Assembly (NCBI RefSeq): GCF_003751305.1
Contig: NZ_RJKV01000001.1
Span: forward strand, 725,586 to 789,585
Source: Stenotrophomonas rhizophila
Lineage (GTDB): Bacteria; Pseudomonadota; Gammaproteobacteria; Xanthomonadales; Xanthomonadaceae
DNA: 64,000 bases
Direction: 5' to 3'
The stretch's first letter is position 1. The number at the start of each line of letters is the position of its first letter. A program made the position numbers and the translations under genes. Positions 9,839 through 19,116 of this stretch are shown one piece after another. The notes under the pieces are model-generated. The model was not told where the DNA came from, did not search any database, and saw nothing but the letters and a program-made list of their open reading frames with translations.

Positions 9839-11253
9839 AACGCCTGCGGCGCTTTTTCGCCTCGATGGTCGGGCGGCTGTTCGTCATCCTGCTGCTGGGC
9901 ATGAGCGTGGCCGCGATCGGTGCCACCATGCTGGCCAGCACCAAGCGCCAGCAGGAGTTCGAACGGCAGAACCTCAACCGCATCGCTGATCGCCTGCAGG
10001 GCTTCGTGAACCTGCTCGACGGCAATCCGGAACTGCGCGAGCGCCTGCTCGGCAGTGGGGGGCCGAGCGTACGCCAGTTGCCGGAAGGTGCGCGGATCGG
10101 CCGGCCCGACGCGGCGTTGATGGAAATCCTCGATGACCGCCCTGGCCCCGTCGCCAGCAGCCAGGTGGCCTTCACCTCGTTCCGTTCCTGCCTGCCGCGC
10201 CTGCCGGAGCTGCTGCCGCCGCCCCCGCGCGACAAGGACAAACTGCGGCATCCGCCGCGCGAACGCGACCCGGCCTTCATCCCGCCCAAGTGCCGCGTGG
10301 TGACCCTGCAGCTGACTGACGGCACGCCGCTGCGGCTGGCACTGGATTCCCCCGCGGTGGCACACAACGGTGTGCTCGCCGTCGACCCGCTGTTCCTGAC
10401 CCTGCTGGTGATCGCGATCGCGATCCTGGCGTATATCGTGGCGCGCATGGCCAGCGCGCCGTTGCAGCGCTTGGCCGATGCCGCCGCGGCGTTGGGCGAT
10501 GACCTGCAGGGTGCGCCGATGCCGGTGACCGGTCCGCTGGAAGTGCGTCGCGCCGCCGAAGCGTTCAACGCCATGCAGAAACGCCTGCAGCGCCACCTTG
10601 GCGAGCGCACCCAGATGCTGGCGGCGATCACCCACGATCTGCAGACCCCGGTCACCCGTCTCCGGCTGCGGCTGGAGAACGTCACCGATGAGGCGCTGCG
10701 TGAGCGCCTGATCGGTGACCTCGGAGCGATGCAGGCGTTGATCCGCGAGGGCCTGGAGCTGGCCCGCAGCGCCGAGAGCGCCGAGCAGCGCGCCGCGCTG
10801 GACCTGGATTCACTGCTGGAGAGCATCGTCGAAGATGCCGCCGAAGCCGGTGCCGATGTGCACTTCGAGCAGCCCAGCGGTGCGGTGCTGATGTTGCGGC
10901 CGCTGGCCATGCATCGCCTGTTCTCCAACCTCGTCGACAACGCGGTGATGTACGGGCAGACCGCCCGGGTCCGGGTCGAGCAGGCTGGTCAGGATGTGGA
11001 GGTACGCATCCGCGACAGCGGCCCCGGCTTGGCCGAGGACGAGCTCGAAGCGGTGTTCGACCCGTTCGTGCGGCTGGAGACCTCGCGCTCGCGCCAGACC
11101 GGCGGTGCCGGGCTGGGTCTGACCATCGCCCGGGCGTTGGCCGAAAAGGACGGGGCGACGCTGCACCTGCGCAACCATCCCCACGGGGGGCTGGAGGCGA
11201 TCGTGCGCTGGTCCTCACCGGCACGCGCCGCGGCGGGGCCGCGCGGGAGCTGA
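9835..11253 (+). CDS. EnvZ-type sensor histidine kinase
   Basis: A 472-residue inner-membrane kinase. It has TM1 at about 10-32, a periplasmic loop of about 140 residues, and TM2 at about 184-205. HAMP, HisKA (His267 in ITHDLQTPVTR) and HATPase_c follow, with N box FSNLVDNAVMYG, G1 DSGPGLAEDE and G2 GGAGLGLTIA. The periplasmic loop is Pro/Arg/Lys-rich and has two Cys that could form a disulfide. That would suit sensing of envelope or cationic stress, but this is inference. It is translated with its regulator (ATGA overlap). Confidence 0.93.
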   Translation: MKRLRRFFASMVGRLFVILLLGMSVAAIGATMLASTKRQQEFERQNLNRIADRLQGFVNLLDGNPELRERLLGSGGPSVRQLPEGARIGRPDAALMEILDDRPGPVASSQVAFTSFRSCLPRLPELLPPPPRDKDKLRHPPRERDPAFIPPKCRVVTLQLTDGTPLRLALDSPAVAHNGVLAVDPLFLTLLVIAIAILAYIVARMASAPLQRLADAAAALGDDLQGAPMPVTGPLEVRRAAEAFNAMQKRLQRHLGERTQMLAAITHDLQTPVTRLRLRLENVTDEALRERLIGDLGAMQALIREGLELARSAESAEQRAALDLDSLLESIVEDAAEAGADVHFEQPSGAVLMLRPLAMHRLFSNLVDNAVMYGQTARVRVEQAGQDVEVRIRDSGPGLAEDELEAVFDPFVRLETSRSRQTGGAGLGLTIARALAEKDGATLHLRNHPHGGLEAIVRWSSPARAAAGPRGS

Positions 11254-11461
11254 GTCCAGCCCCCCAAGACGCCCGGTTTTGCCTACTATGGGCGTCTCTT
11301 TCCAGCGTCTCCCCCATGAGAGCGTACGACTCTGCCAGCCATTGCGCTGGTGCACGGCCGTTCCCCCCATGCGCACGGCGCCTGCCCAAGGCTGCTCCAC
11401 ACGGATGAGCGAGCGGGGGGGCAGGATCCGGTGGCGGCCGGTACAACTGAACGACTCCGGC

Positions 11462-14434
11462 ATGCCAACCCTGCAGGCGGTAGCGCTGTGGCTGTTGCTG
11501 CTGTGCGCGCTGCCATGGTCGCTGTCGGCGCAGGATGGCCCGCCCCCGCTGCGCGATTACGCCATCGACGTGTGGACCTCGCGCAACGGGCTGCCGCACA
11601 ACTCCCTGCGTGATATCGCGCAGACCCCGGAGGGCCACCTGTGGTTTGCCACCTGGGAGGGGCTGGTCCGGTACAACGGCCTGGACTTCACCGTGTTCGA
11701 CCGCAGCACCACCCCGGGCCTGCGCGACAACGGGGTCGGGGCGTTGCTGGTGGACCGCAGTGGCGGCTTGTGGATCAGTGATTCGCGCGGCAACGTGACC
11801 CGCCGGAGTGCGGATGGCCGCTGGCAGGTGTGGGAACACCGCGCCGACACACCGCAGGTGCTGATCCAGGCCATGCAGATGGACAGCCGCGGGCGCCTGT
11901 GGCTGCTGTACGAAGGCAAGGGGATTGCGAGTCTGGGCCCGGACGGTACCTTCGATTACCAGGCGCCACCGGCCAACGTGCCGTTGGCGATGAGCTTCAC
12001 CAAACTGGTCGTGGATGCACAGGACCGGGTCTGGGTCGGCACCCTGGATGGCCTGGTGGTGCGCGACAACGACGGGGTCCTGCGCCGGGCACCGGAGAGC
12101 TTCGGTCTGGGCCGTGGGCTGGTCTGGCCCTATCGCGCCCCGGATGGCGTGATGTGGGTGGTGGCCAGCGAGCGTATCTACCGCATGCAGGATGGCGTGC
12201 CGTTGCTGCAGCATCGCTTGCCCGGCGCGACCCACATCACGGCCATGCTGCAGGACCGCCACGGCGATCTGTGGCTGGGGACCGAAAACCAGGGCCTGCT
12301 GCGGCTGTCCCGGCACGGGCTGGAGCGGTTGCCGGCCGGACTGTCCTTGCCCGGCGGGCGCGTGGTCAGCCTGCGCGAAGATGCCGAAGGCAGCATCTGG
12401 GTGGGCGCCAACGGTGGCCTGTATCGCCTGCGCGAAACCCTGTTCAGCAGCTACACCGAACGCGACGGGCTCAGTGGTGATTACGTCCGCACCGTCTTCG
12501 AAGATCGCCAACGGCAGCTCTGGATCGGCAGTGCGCGCGGGCTTGATCGCCGCGATGCCCAGGGAAACTTCAGTCCGGTGCCGCTGCGCAACAACGTCGG
12601 CAAGAGCCCCTCGGTGCTGAGCCTGGCCCAGGACCGCGACGGTGATCTGTGGGTCGGGACCTTCGGTGATGGCATCTTCCGGGTCGGCGAGAACGGGCAA
12701 CCGCGGCGGACGTACGGCAGCGCCGACGGCCTGCTCGGGGGCAACATCCGCGCGATCAGCATCGACCGTGACGGGGTGATCTGGGCCGGCACCCAGAAAG
12801 GCGTGGTCCGCATCGTCGCCGACAGGGCCGAGCCGGTGGCCTTTCCCGGCATGCCCACCGGGCTGACCACCGCGCTGGCGCACGATGCCGAAGGCGCCTT
12901 GTGGATCGGCACCATCGAGGGCATCCGCGTGTTGCGCGGCGACCGCGTGCAGGCGATCGATCTGGAGGCACTGGGAGGTGGCCGCAGCGTGTTCGGGTTC
13001 CAGCAGATCGGCGATGCGATGTGGGTCAGCACCGATCGCGGCCTGTACCGCTACCAGGAAGGCAAGCTGGCACGGGTAGGCCTGGAGCAGGGCATGCCGG
13101 TGGATACGGTCTTCCAGCTGATTCCCGATCGCGTGGGCAACGTGTGGATCAGCAGCAACCGCGGGGTACTGCGGACCGACATGGCCATGCTCAACGCCGT
13201 GGCCGACGGGCGTGCCGCACGGGTCGAGGTCGAGCATTACAACGAGATCGACGGCATGGCCAACTCACAGGCCAACGGCAGTTCCGGCCCCTCGGCGATC
13301 CTGCGCCAGGACGGCACCTTCTGGGTTGTCACGGCCGGCGGGCTGAGCATGGTCGATCCACTGCGCCTGCAGCGTTTCCGTGAGCGCCTGGCGCCACCGG
13401 CGGTGATCGAGACCGTGCTTGTCGATGGCGCCCCGCTGCACTGGCAGGGCAGCAACCACAACACGATCCCGGGCGGGCGACGCCTGAGCGTGAGCTATGT
13501 GGGGCTGAGTTACCTGCTCTCCGAGCGCATCCGCTACCGCACCCGCCTGGAAGGACTGGACAAGGGCTGGGTCGAGCGGGGGCAGCAGCGCAGTGTCGAG
13601 TTCATCGGCCTGCCGCCGGGCGAATACACCCTGCATGTGTCGGCTGCCCATCCCGGTGGCGCCTGGAGCGACAGCGAAGCGGTCTGGGCGTTCACGGTGG
13701 AGCCGTTCCTGTGGCAACGACACAGCGTGCAGCTGATCGCCGCGCTCCTGTTGCTGGCCGGGCTGGTCGCGCTGTACCGGTATCTGATCAACCGTTACAA
13801 GGCCAGCAACGTCCGGCTGGCGCGCCTGGTGCAGGAAGCCACGCTGGATCTGCAGACCCAGACGGTCAACCTGCAGGCGCTGAATCAGGAAAAGACCGAG
13901 CTGGCCGATCGCCTGGCGGTGCAGGCCGAGGCGTTCGAGCGCCAGGCGCGCGAAGACGCGCTGACCGGGCTGCCGAACCGGCGTGCATTCGATGAAGCGC
14001 TGGCGCGCGATTTCGCCCGTTCGCAGCGCAGCCGCCACCCGTTGTGCCTGGTGGTGCTGGACATCGATCACTTCAAGGAAGTGAACGACCAGCACAGCCA
14101 TTCGGTGGGCGATGTGGTGCTGGTGGAGGTGGCGCGGCTGCTGGCCTCGGCCTGCCGCGACTCGGACATGCCCGCACGTACGGGCGGCGAAGAATTCGCG
14201 CTGCTGCTCAACGATACCCGCCTGGATGAAGCGGCCCAGGTCTGCGCGCGTCTGCGCGGGCTGTTCCATGATCATCCGGACTGGGCGGGTATCCCCGACC
14301 TGAAGGTCACCTTCAGTGCCGGTCTGGTCGAACTGGACGCTGCTGACCGCACCCCGATGCTGCTCTACCAGCGCGCCGATCGCGCGCTGTACCGCGCCAA
14401 GAGCGAAGGGCGCGACAGAACCGCTATCGGGTGA
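11462..14434 (+). CDS. Periplasmic-propeller diguanylate cyclase (Reg_prop, Y_Y_Y, GGDEF)
   Basis: A 990-residue membrane protein. It has a signal peptide (about 1-24), two seven-bladed beta-propellers built from two-component-regulator-propeller repeats (recurring DGxLWxGT / GxWIGT motifs, about 30-640), and a Y_Y_Y domain (about 650-750). One TM helix (about 755-778), a short coiled coil and a GGDEF domain (about 825-990) complete it. The active site reads GGEEF (about 908-912). An inhibitory I-site RDSD sits five residues upstream, so both c-di-GMP synthesis and product inhibition look intact. The ORF is open to 11279, but the ATG at 11462 starts the signal peptide. The periplasmic sensor suggests a carbohydrate or other ligand signal; none can be named. 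Confidence 0.92.
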   Translation: MPTLQAVALWLLLLCALPWSLSAQDGPPPLRDYAIDVWTSRNGLPHNSLRDIAQTPEGHLWFATWEGLVRYNGLDFTVFDRSTTPGLRDNGVGALLVDRSGGLWISDSRGNVTRRSADGRWQVWEHRADTPQVLIQAMQMDSRGRLWLLYEGKGIASLGPDGTFDYQAPPANVPLAMSFTKLVVDAQDRVWVGTLDGLVVRDNDGVLRRAPESFGLGRGLVWPYRAPDGVMWVVASERIYRMQDGVPLLQHRLPGATHITAMLQDRHGDLWLGTENQGLLRLSRHGLERLPAGLSLPGGRVVSLREDAEGSIWVGANGGLYRLRETLFSSYTERDGLSGDYVRTVFEDRQRQLWIGSARGLDRRDAQGNFSPVPLRNNVGKSPSVLSLAQDRDGDLWVGTFGDGIFRVGENGQPRRTYGSADGLLGGNIRAISIDRDGVIWAGTQKGVVRIVADRAEPVAFPGMPTGLTTALAHDAEGALWIGTIEGIRVLRGDRVQAIDLEALGGGRSVFGFQQIGDAMWVSTDRGLYRYQEGKLARVGLEQGMPVDTVFQLIPDRVGNVWISSNRGVLRTDMAMLNAVADGRAARVEVEHYNEIDGMANSQANGSSGPSAILRQDGTFWVVTAGGLSMVDPLRLQRFRERLAPPAVIETVLVDGAPLHWQGSNHNTIPGGRRLSVSYVGLSYLLSERIRYRTRLEGLDKGWVERGQQRSVEFIGLPPGEYTLHVSAAHPGGAWSDSEAVWAFTVEPFLWQRHSVQLIAALLLLAGLVALYRYLINRYKASNVRLARLVQEATLDLQTQTVNLQALNQEKTELADRLAVQAEAFERQAREDALTGLPNRRAFDEALARDFARSQRSRHPLCLVVLDIDHFKEVNDQHSHSVGDVVLVEVARLLASACRDSDMPARTGGEEFALLLNDTRLDEAAQVCARLRGLFHDHPDWAGIPDLKVTFSAGLVELDAADRTPMLLYQRADRALYRAKSEGRDRTAIG

Positions 14435-14440
14435 TGCCCC

Positions 14441-15109
<669 letters not shown>

Positions 15110-15138
15110 TTAGCAGAGCGACCTGTACGCCCCCGCGC

Positions 15139-15903
15139 TCAGGCCCGTGCAGGGGCGGGCGCGGCGGGCCCGATCACGCCGTTGTCGTGGAACTGACGCA
15201 GCAGGGCGGCGCCGGGCAGGAGCAGCGCATCGGCCGCCATGCCGTGCGCCTGCGCAAGCTGCTGCAGGTAGGTGGCCCCGGTGCTGCCGGGGTGCTGGCC
15301 GATCTGCTCCAGCAGCTGCGCGGCCATCGGGCTGATCGCGGCGAAGCGGACCTGGCCATCGGGGTCGCGCCGGACCAGCAGCCCGGTCGGCTCGGGGCCG
15401 GGCAGCGCGGGCGCGTCATCGGTGCCGAGCCGATGCACCGGCCAGTGATAGAGCAGTGGCCAGGCCAACGGCGAGCGCTGCAGGGCCGCGTGCATCGGGT
15501 CCATGCCCGGCGAGGGCGGCAGGAGCTGCGCGTCCAACTGATGGAGGGCCGTTTCCACCCACTCGTAGTGGGCCAGTTCGGCCAGTGCCGGGTGTGGCAG
15601 CGCGGGCTGGTGCTGCAGCCACTGCACAAACTCGGCGGCCAGTTCGGTGAACAGCGGCGTCTGCGCCGGGTGACTGGCAAGGAAGCGCCGGACCAGGGTG
15701 GCCCATGCCGCGTCCCCCAGCAGCTGCACGCAGACCGGGAAGCCGTTGCCGATCAGGCCCAAAACGTTGTTGAAGACCAACCGCTGGTAGACGCCCAGCC
15801 GGCGCGGGTCCATGCCGTCGGGTGCGGCGATACGGTCCGGGTCCCGCAGATGCGCGGTGAACGCTCTCTGCTGTGCGTGCAGGCGTGCCGGGGCGTCAGT
15901 CAT
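15139..15903 (-). CDS. hvfC: HvfC/BufC-like partner protein (DUF2063)
   Basis: A 254-residue protein with an N-terminal DUF2063 'putative DNA-binding' domain (about 5-95; [27 protein letters not shown]). Despite that name, DUF2063 proteins work as substrate-recruiting partners of MNIO (DUF692) enzymes in RiPP biosynthesis. The start at 15903 overlaps the MNIO gene by 8 nt; an in-frame ATG at 15918 is also possible. It is the third gene of hvfA-hvfB-hvfC. In the H. influenzae HvfBC pair the partner is needed to modify the Cys-containing precursor. The C-terminal half shows no motif I recognise. Confidence 0.88.
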   Translation of the reverse strand: MTDAPARLHAQQRAFTAHLRDPDRIAAPDGMDPRRLGVYQRLVFNNVLGLIGNGFPVCVQLLGDAAWATLVRRFLASHPAQTPLFTELAAEFVQWLQHQPALPHPALAELAHYEWVETALHQLDAQLLPPSPGMDPMHAALQRSPLAWPLLYHWPVHRLGTDDAPALPGPEPTGLLVRRDPDGQVRFAAISPMAAQLLEQIGQHPGSTGATYLQQLAQAHGMAADALLLPGAALLRQFHDNGVIGPAAPAPARA

Positions 15904-16768
15904 GGCCGTTCCCGGCATGGGCGGCCATCAGCTGGCGGATGTGCTGCAGTTCGCCGCGCAGTTCGGCATACGGCGGGAAATTGAAATCACGTTCCAGCAG
16001 CGTGGGGCGCGCACCGATGCGCGCATAGGTGCGGGCGAGCAGGTCCCAGACCGGATCGATCACCGCGCTGCCGTGGGTGTCGATCTTCAGATCGGGCGCC
16101 TCGTCCAGATGGCCTGCCACATGCAGGCAGACGATGCGCGCGGCCGGCAGCCCGGCGATGAACGCATCGGCGTCGTAGCCGTGGTTGCAGGCGTTGACGT
16201 AGACGTTGTTGACGTCCAGCAGCAGATCGCAATCGGCCTCGGCCAGCACGGCGTTGGTGAAGGCCAGTTCGTCCATGGCCGGTTCCGGGGTGAGGTAGTA
16301 GGACACGTTCTCCACTGCGATGCGCCGGCCCAGCAGGTCCTGCACGCGGGCAATGCGTGATGCGGTATGGCGTACGGCTTCGTCGGTGAAGGGAATCGGC
16401 AGGAGGTCGTAGAGGTGACCTTCATCGCTGCAGTAGCTCAGGTGTTCGCTGTATAGAGGCACGTTGTGCCGCGCCAGGAAGCGGCCTACCTGTTCCAGCA
16501 GCACGGTATCCAGCGGCGCGGTGCTGCCCAGCGAGAGCGACAGCCCATGGCAGGTGAGCGGGTGGCGCGAGGCCAGTTCGGCGAGTGCGTCGCCGGCCGG
16601 CCCACCGATACCGATCCAGTTTTCCGGCGCGCATTCGAGGAAGTCGATATCGCCGGCGGGCGCGTCACGCAGGTCCTGCAGCAGGGCCCGGCGCAAACCC
16701 AGTCCGGTCGCTGCCGCAGGCAGCGGCGACCGGCCCAGGCCAGCGGCGAGCGCGTCAGTGCTTGGCAC
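15896..16768 (-). CDS. hvfB: HvfB/BufB-like multinuclear iron oxygenase (MNIO, DUF692)
   Basis: A 290-residue TIM-barrel MNIO enzyme that oxidatively rewrites Cys residues of a precursor peptide, giving oxazolone/thioamide or thiooxazole products in studied systems. The metal-ligand pattern is present in order: [63 protein letters not shown]. The frame is open to 16972, but the upstream part reads through the Cys-repeat precursor gene in another frame and is low-complexity Arg/Ala. I choose the GTG at 16768, 14 nt inside hvfA, because family homology starts just after it. This predicts tight translational coupling. Confidence 0.92.
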   Translation of the reverse strand: MPSTDALAAGLGRSPLPAAATGLGLRRALLQDLRDAPAGDIDFLECAPENWIGIGGPAGDALAELASRHPLTCHGLSLSLGSTAPLDTVLLEQVGRFLARHNVPLYSEHLSYCSDEGHLYDLLPIPFTDEAVRHTASRIARVQDLLGRRIAVENVSYYLTPEPAMDELAFTNAVLAEADCDLLLDVNNVYVNACNHGYDADAFIAGLPAARIVCLHVAGHLDEAPDLKIDTHGSAVIDPVWDLLARTYARIGARPTLLERDFNFPPYAELRGELQHIRQLMAAHAGNGHD

Positions 16769-17129
16769 CGCACTTGCCTTCGCCGCACTTGCCTTCCGCC
16801 GTCTTCTTGTCGCCGGCGGTCGTTGCCTTGGCGCCAGCAGCCTTGCCCTTGTCGGCGCCGCACTTGCCTTCCCCACACTTGCCTTCGGCGGTCTTGGCAC
16901 CGGCGGTCGCGGCCTTGTCGCCCGCCTTCGTGCCGGCCTTGTCGCCATGCGCACCGCACTTGCCTTCGCCACACTTGCCCTCGGCGGCCTTGGTCGCCGC
17001 CTGGCCGGCCACCAGGTAGCCCGGGGCCAGCTCGGTCATGCTCAATGCGGACGCCGAGGCGGTGACGCCCAGGCCTGCGGCCAGCGCAGTGGCCGCCAAC
17101 AACGACAGCGATCGGGTGGGTGTGCTCAT
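16755..17129 (-). CDS. hvfA: HvfA-like RiPP metallophore precursor (three [10 protein letters not shown] repeats)
   Basis: A 124-residue exported low-complexity protein with a signal peptide (about 1-28, ending ASASA), a conserved [13 protein letters not shown] segment, then a Lys/Ala/Gly-rich region. That region holds three copies of [10 protein letters not shown] at about 50-59, 82-91 and 112-121. All six Cys are in these repeats (53, 58, 85, 90, 115, 120). EGKCG is the motif modified in HvfA of nontypeable Haemophilus influenzae, whose product binds copper. The ATG at 17129 has an AAGGAG ribosome site 9 nt upstream. It is first in an operon with its MNIO enzyme and DUF2063 partner. Predicted role: periplasmic copper capture. 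Confidence 0.9.
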   Translation of the reverse strand: MSTPTRSLSLLAATALAAGLGVTASASALSMTELAPGYLVAGQAATKAAEGKCGEGKCGAHGDKAGTKAGDKAATAGAKTAEGKCGEGKCGADKGKAAGAKATTAGDKKTAEGKCGEGKCGAKH

Positions 17130-17211
17130 CGTGTGGATCTCCTTGAAATGGGCTGGGGCCGGGGAGGGCTGCGTGGGCAGGTGCGGGTATGGTGGCCCGG
17201 CCCGGCGCATC

Positions 17212-17230
17212 GAATCCTCACACAGGATTC
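17212..17230. promoter_or_regulatory. Inverted repeat upstream of hvfA, possible operator
   Basis: A perfect 7-bp inverted repeat, GAATCCT-CACAC-AGGATTC, lies 83 nt before the hvfA start. It lies where a metal- or stress-responsive regulator could act. Operons of this type elsewhere are often under ECF sigma factors or copper sensors, but I cannot assign a known consensus here. Confidence 0.4.
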
Positions 17231-17309
17231 AACGTTTCGTGAAGTGCAGCGCCGCATTCCTCAGCGGCAAGTGGGTCGGGCGCTGGGTCGCGATGCCCTT
17301 GACGGCGAA

Positions 17310-17362
17310 TGTCCCCCGGCGCCGGCCTGCGGCCGTCGCCGCGAGGTGTCGGCCGGGGGACA
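17310..17362. repeat. Long imperfect stem-loop between phoU and hvfA
   Basis: TGTCCCCCGGC (17310-17320) pairs exactly with GCCGGGGGACA (17352-17362). The 31-nt loop is itself G+C-rich and self-complementary. It lies in the 391-nt gap between hvfA and phoU, which holds no credible gene. It does not carry the GTAG head, so it is not the same repeat family. Function unknown. Confidence 0.5.
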
Positions 17363-17465
17363 TGTGCCGAGGGGCCTGCCGGTCGCTTCGGGGCCCTAAC
17401 GCTCGCGCCAAGGCTCGAACGGAGACACCTACAGCGCCCTGACCGCGCCAGGACTTTCCAGCCAC

Positions 17466-17492
17466 AAAAAAACCGCCACCCGAAGGCAGCGG
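17466..17492 (-). terminator. Rho-independent terminator after phoU
   Basis: On the minus strand the stem CCGCTGCC-TTCG-GGTGGCGG (with two G-T pairs and a stable UUCG-type tetraloop) is followed at once by seven T residues. It starts about 29 nt past the phoU stop and closes the pst-phoU transcript. Confidence 0.88.
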
Positions 17493-17520
17493 CTCTTGGC
17501 GTCCTTTTTGGAGCAAGCGC

Positions 17521-18228
17521 TCAGACGTGATCGGTACTGCTCGTCTCGTCGCGCTTCTCGCGCGGCGGCAGCGCCTGCTCGCCATGCACCAGGAACCACA
17601 CGTTCTCGGCGATGTTGGTCGCATGGTCGCCCACGCGCTCCAGGTTCTTGGCCATGAACAGCAGGTGGGTGCACGGGGTGATGTTGCGCGGGTCTTCCAT
17701 CATGTACGTCAGCAGCTCGCGGAACAGCGCGGTGTACTGCGCGTCCAGACGGGCGTCATCGTCGCGCAGCTCCAGCGCCGCGGCGGCGTCGTTGTCGCGG
17801 TAGGCCTCGATCGCGCGGCGCACCTGTTGCGCAGCCAGCCGGCCCAGGGCGCGCAGGCCCTGGATCTGCGGCAGCGGCGGCACCTTGCTCAGGGCGATCG
17901 AGCGCTTGGCCACGTTGGCCGCGTAATCGCCGATGCGTTCGATATCGGCCGGGATGCGCAGGCCGGCCAGGATCTCGCGCAGGTCGCGTGCCATCGGCCC
18001 GCGCAGTGCAAGGCGCATCACGTCGTGGCTGATGTGCTGCTCAAGCTGATCGATGGCTTCATCGTTGGCGATGATGCGCTGGGCGGCGTTTTCGTCGCGC
18101 TTCTCGATGACATCCATGGACGCCTCCAGCTGCGCGACCGCCATCTCGCCCATGCGCACGATCTCGGCCACCAGGCGCTGCTGTTCTTCGTCGTAGCTCT
18201 TGACGATGTGGTCGTTGGGAATGCTCAT
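17521..18228 (-). CDS. phoU: Phosphate transport system regulator PhoU
   Basis: A 235-residue all-helical protein with two PhoU three-helix repeats (about 20-110 and 125-210) carrying the family's conserved acidic/Asn pattern (RIGDYAANVAKR and RVGDHATNIAENV). It links the Pst transporter to PhoR/PhoB signalling and represses the Pho response when phosphate is plentiful. It is the last gene of pstS-C-A-B-phoU and is followed by a strong terminator. phoB and phoR are not in this window. Confidence 0.96.
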   Translation of the reverse strand: MSIPNDHIVKSYDEEQQRLVAEIVRMGEMAVAQLEASMDVIEKRDENAAQRIIANDEAIDQLEQHISHDVMRLALRGPMARDLREILAGLRIPADIERIGDYAANVAKRSIALSKVPPLPQIQGLRALGRLAAQQVRRAIEAYRDNDAAAALELRDDDARLDAQYTALFRELLTYMMEDPRNITPCTHLLFMAKNLERVGDHATNIAENVWFLVHGEQALPPREKRDETSSTDHV

Positions 18229-18258
18229 GCGGTTCTATCCAGGGTTCGTGGGCCGGAA

Positions 18259-19116
18259 TCAGCCGAAGCGGCCGGTGATGTAGTCTTCGGTCTGCTGCTT
18301 GTTGGGCTGCGAGAAGATCACTTCGGTGCGGTCGTGTTCGATCAGGTCACCCAGATACATGAAGGCGGTGTAATCGGACACGCGCGCGGCCTGCTGCATG
18401 TTGTGGGTCACGATGACGATGGTGTAATCGTGCTTGAGCTCTTCCACCAGCTGCTCGATGCGGCTGGTGGAGATCGGGTCCAGCGCCGAGGTCGGCTCGT
18501 CGAGCAGCAGCACGTCCGGGCGCAGGGCCACGGCGCGGGCGATGCACAGACGCTGCTGCTGGCCACCGGACAGGCCCAGCGCGCTCTGGTTGAGCTTGTC
18601 CTTCACCTCGTCCCACAGCGCGCCCTGGCGCAGGGCCTGTTCGACGCGATCGGTCATCTCCGACTTGGAGAGCTTCTCGTGGTGGCGGATGCCGTAGGCC
18701 ACGTTCTCGAAGATGGTCATCGGGAACGGCACCGGCTTCTGGAACACCATGCCGACCTTGCTGCGCAGGCGGTTCATCGGGTACTTCGGCGAGAGGATGT
18801 TCTCCCCGTCCAGCATCACTTCACCACGCGCTTCCAGCTTGGGGTACAGCGCGTAGATGCGGTTGAAGATGCGCAGCAGGGTGGACTTGCCGCAGCCGGA
18901 GGGACCGATCAGCGCGGTGACGCGCTTTTCCGGAATCTCCAGGTCGATGCCCTTCAACGCGTGGAACTTGTCGTAGTAGAAATCCAGCCCACGTGCGGCC
19001 AGCTTGATCGGCGCCGGGGTGTTCAGGCTTTCATGCGAAGCCGGGACCACGATGCGCTGCATCGGCACGGCGTTGGAGAGATCGTTCATGGCGATGTCCG
19101 TGGAAAGGTCAGTCAT
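18259..19116 (-). CDS. pstB: Phosphate ABC transporter ATPase PstB
   Basis: A 285-residue ABC ATPase energising high-affinity phosphate import. Walker A is GPSGCGKST, the signature is [14 protein letters not shown], and Walker B is [12 protein letters not shown]. About 35 residues precede the ABC fold ([19 protein letters not shown]). In-frame ATGs at 19116 and 19089 make the exact start uncertain. The first overlaps the pstA 3' end by 8 nt, as is common for coupled pst genes. Confidence 0.96.
   Translation of the reverse strand: MTDLSTDIAMNDLSNAVPMQRIVVPASHESLNTPAPIKLAARGLDFYYDKFHALKGIDLEIPEKRVTALIGPSGCGKSTLLRIFNRIYALYPKLEARGEVMLDGENILSPKYPMNRLRSKVGMVFQKPVPFPMTIFENVAYGIRHHEKLSKSEMTDRVEQALRQGALWDEVKDKLNQSALGLSGGQQQRLCIARAVALRPDVLLLDEPTSALDPISTSRIEQLVEELKHDYTIVIVTHNMQQAARVSDYTAFMYLGDLIEHDRTEVIFSQPNKQQTEDYITGRFG

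Noticed and set aside
10682..13237. An 851-codon open frame antisense to the kinase and propeller cyclase
   Set aside because: Low-complexity translation, no ribosome site, and it lies opposite two well-supported genes.
16769..16972. Upstream extension of the MNIO gene
   Set aside because: It lies in a second phase of the Cys-repeat precursor and has no homology; treated as hvfA coding sequence only.
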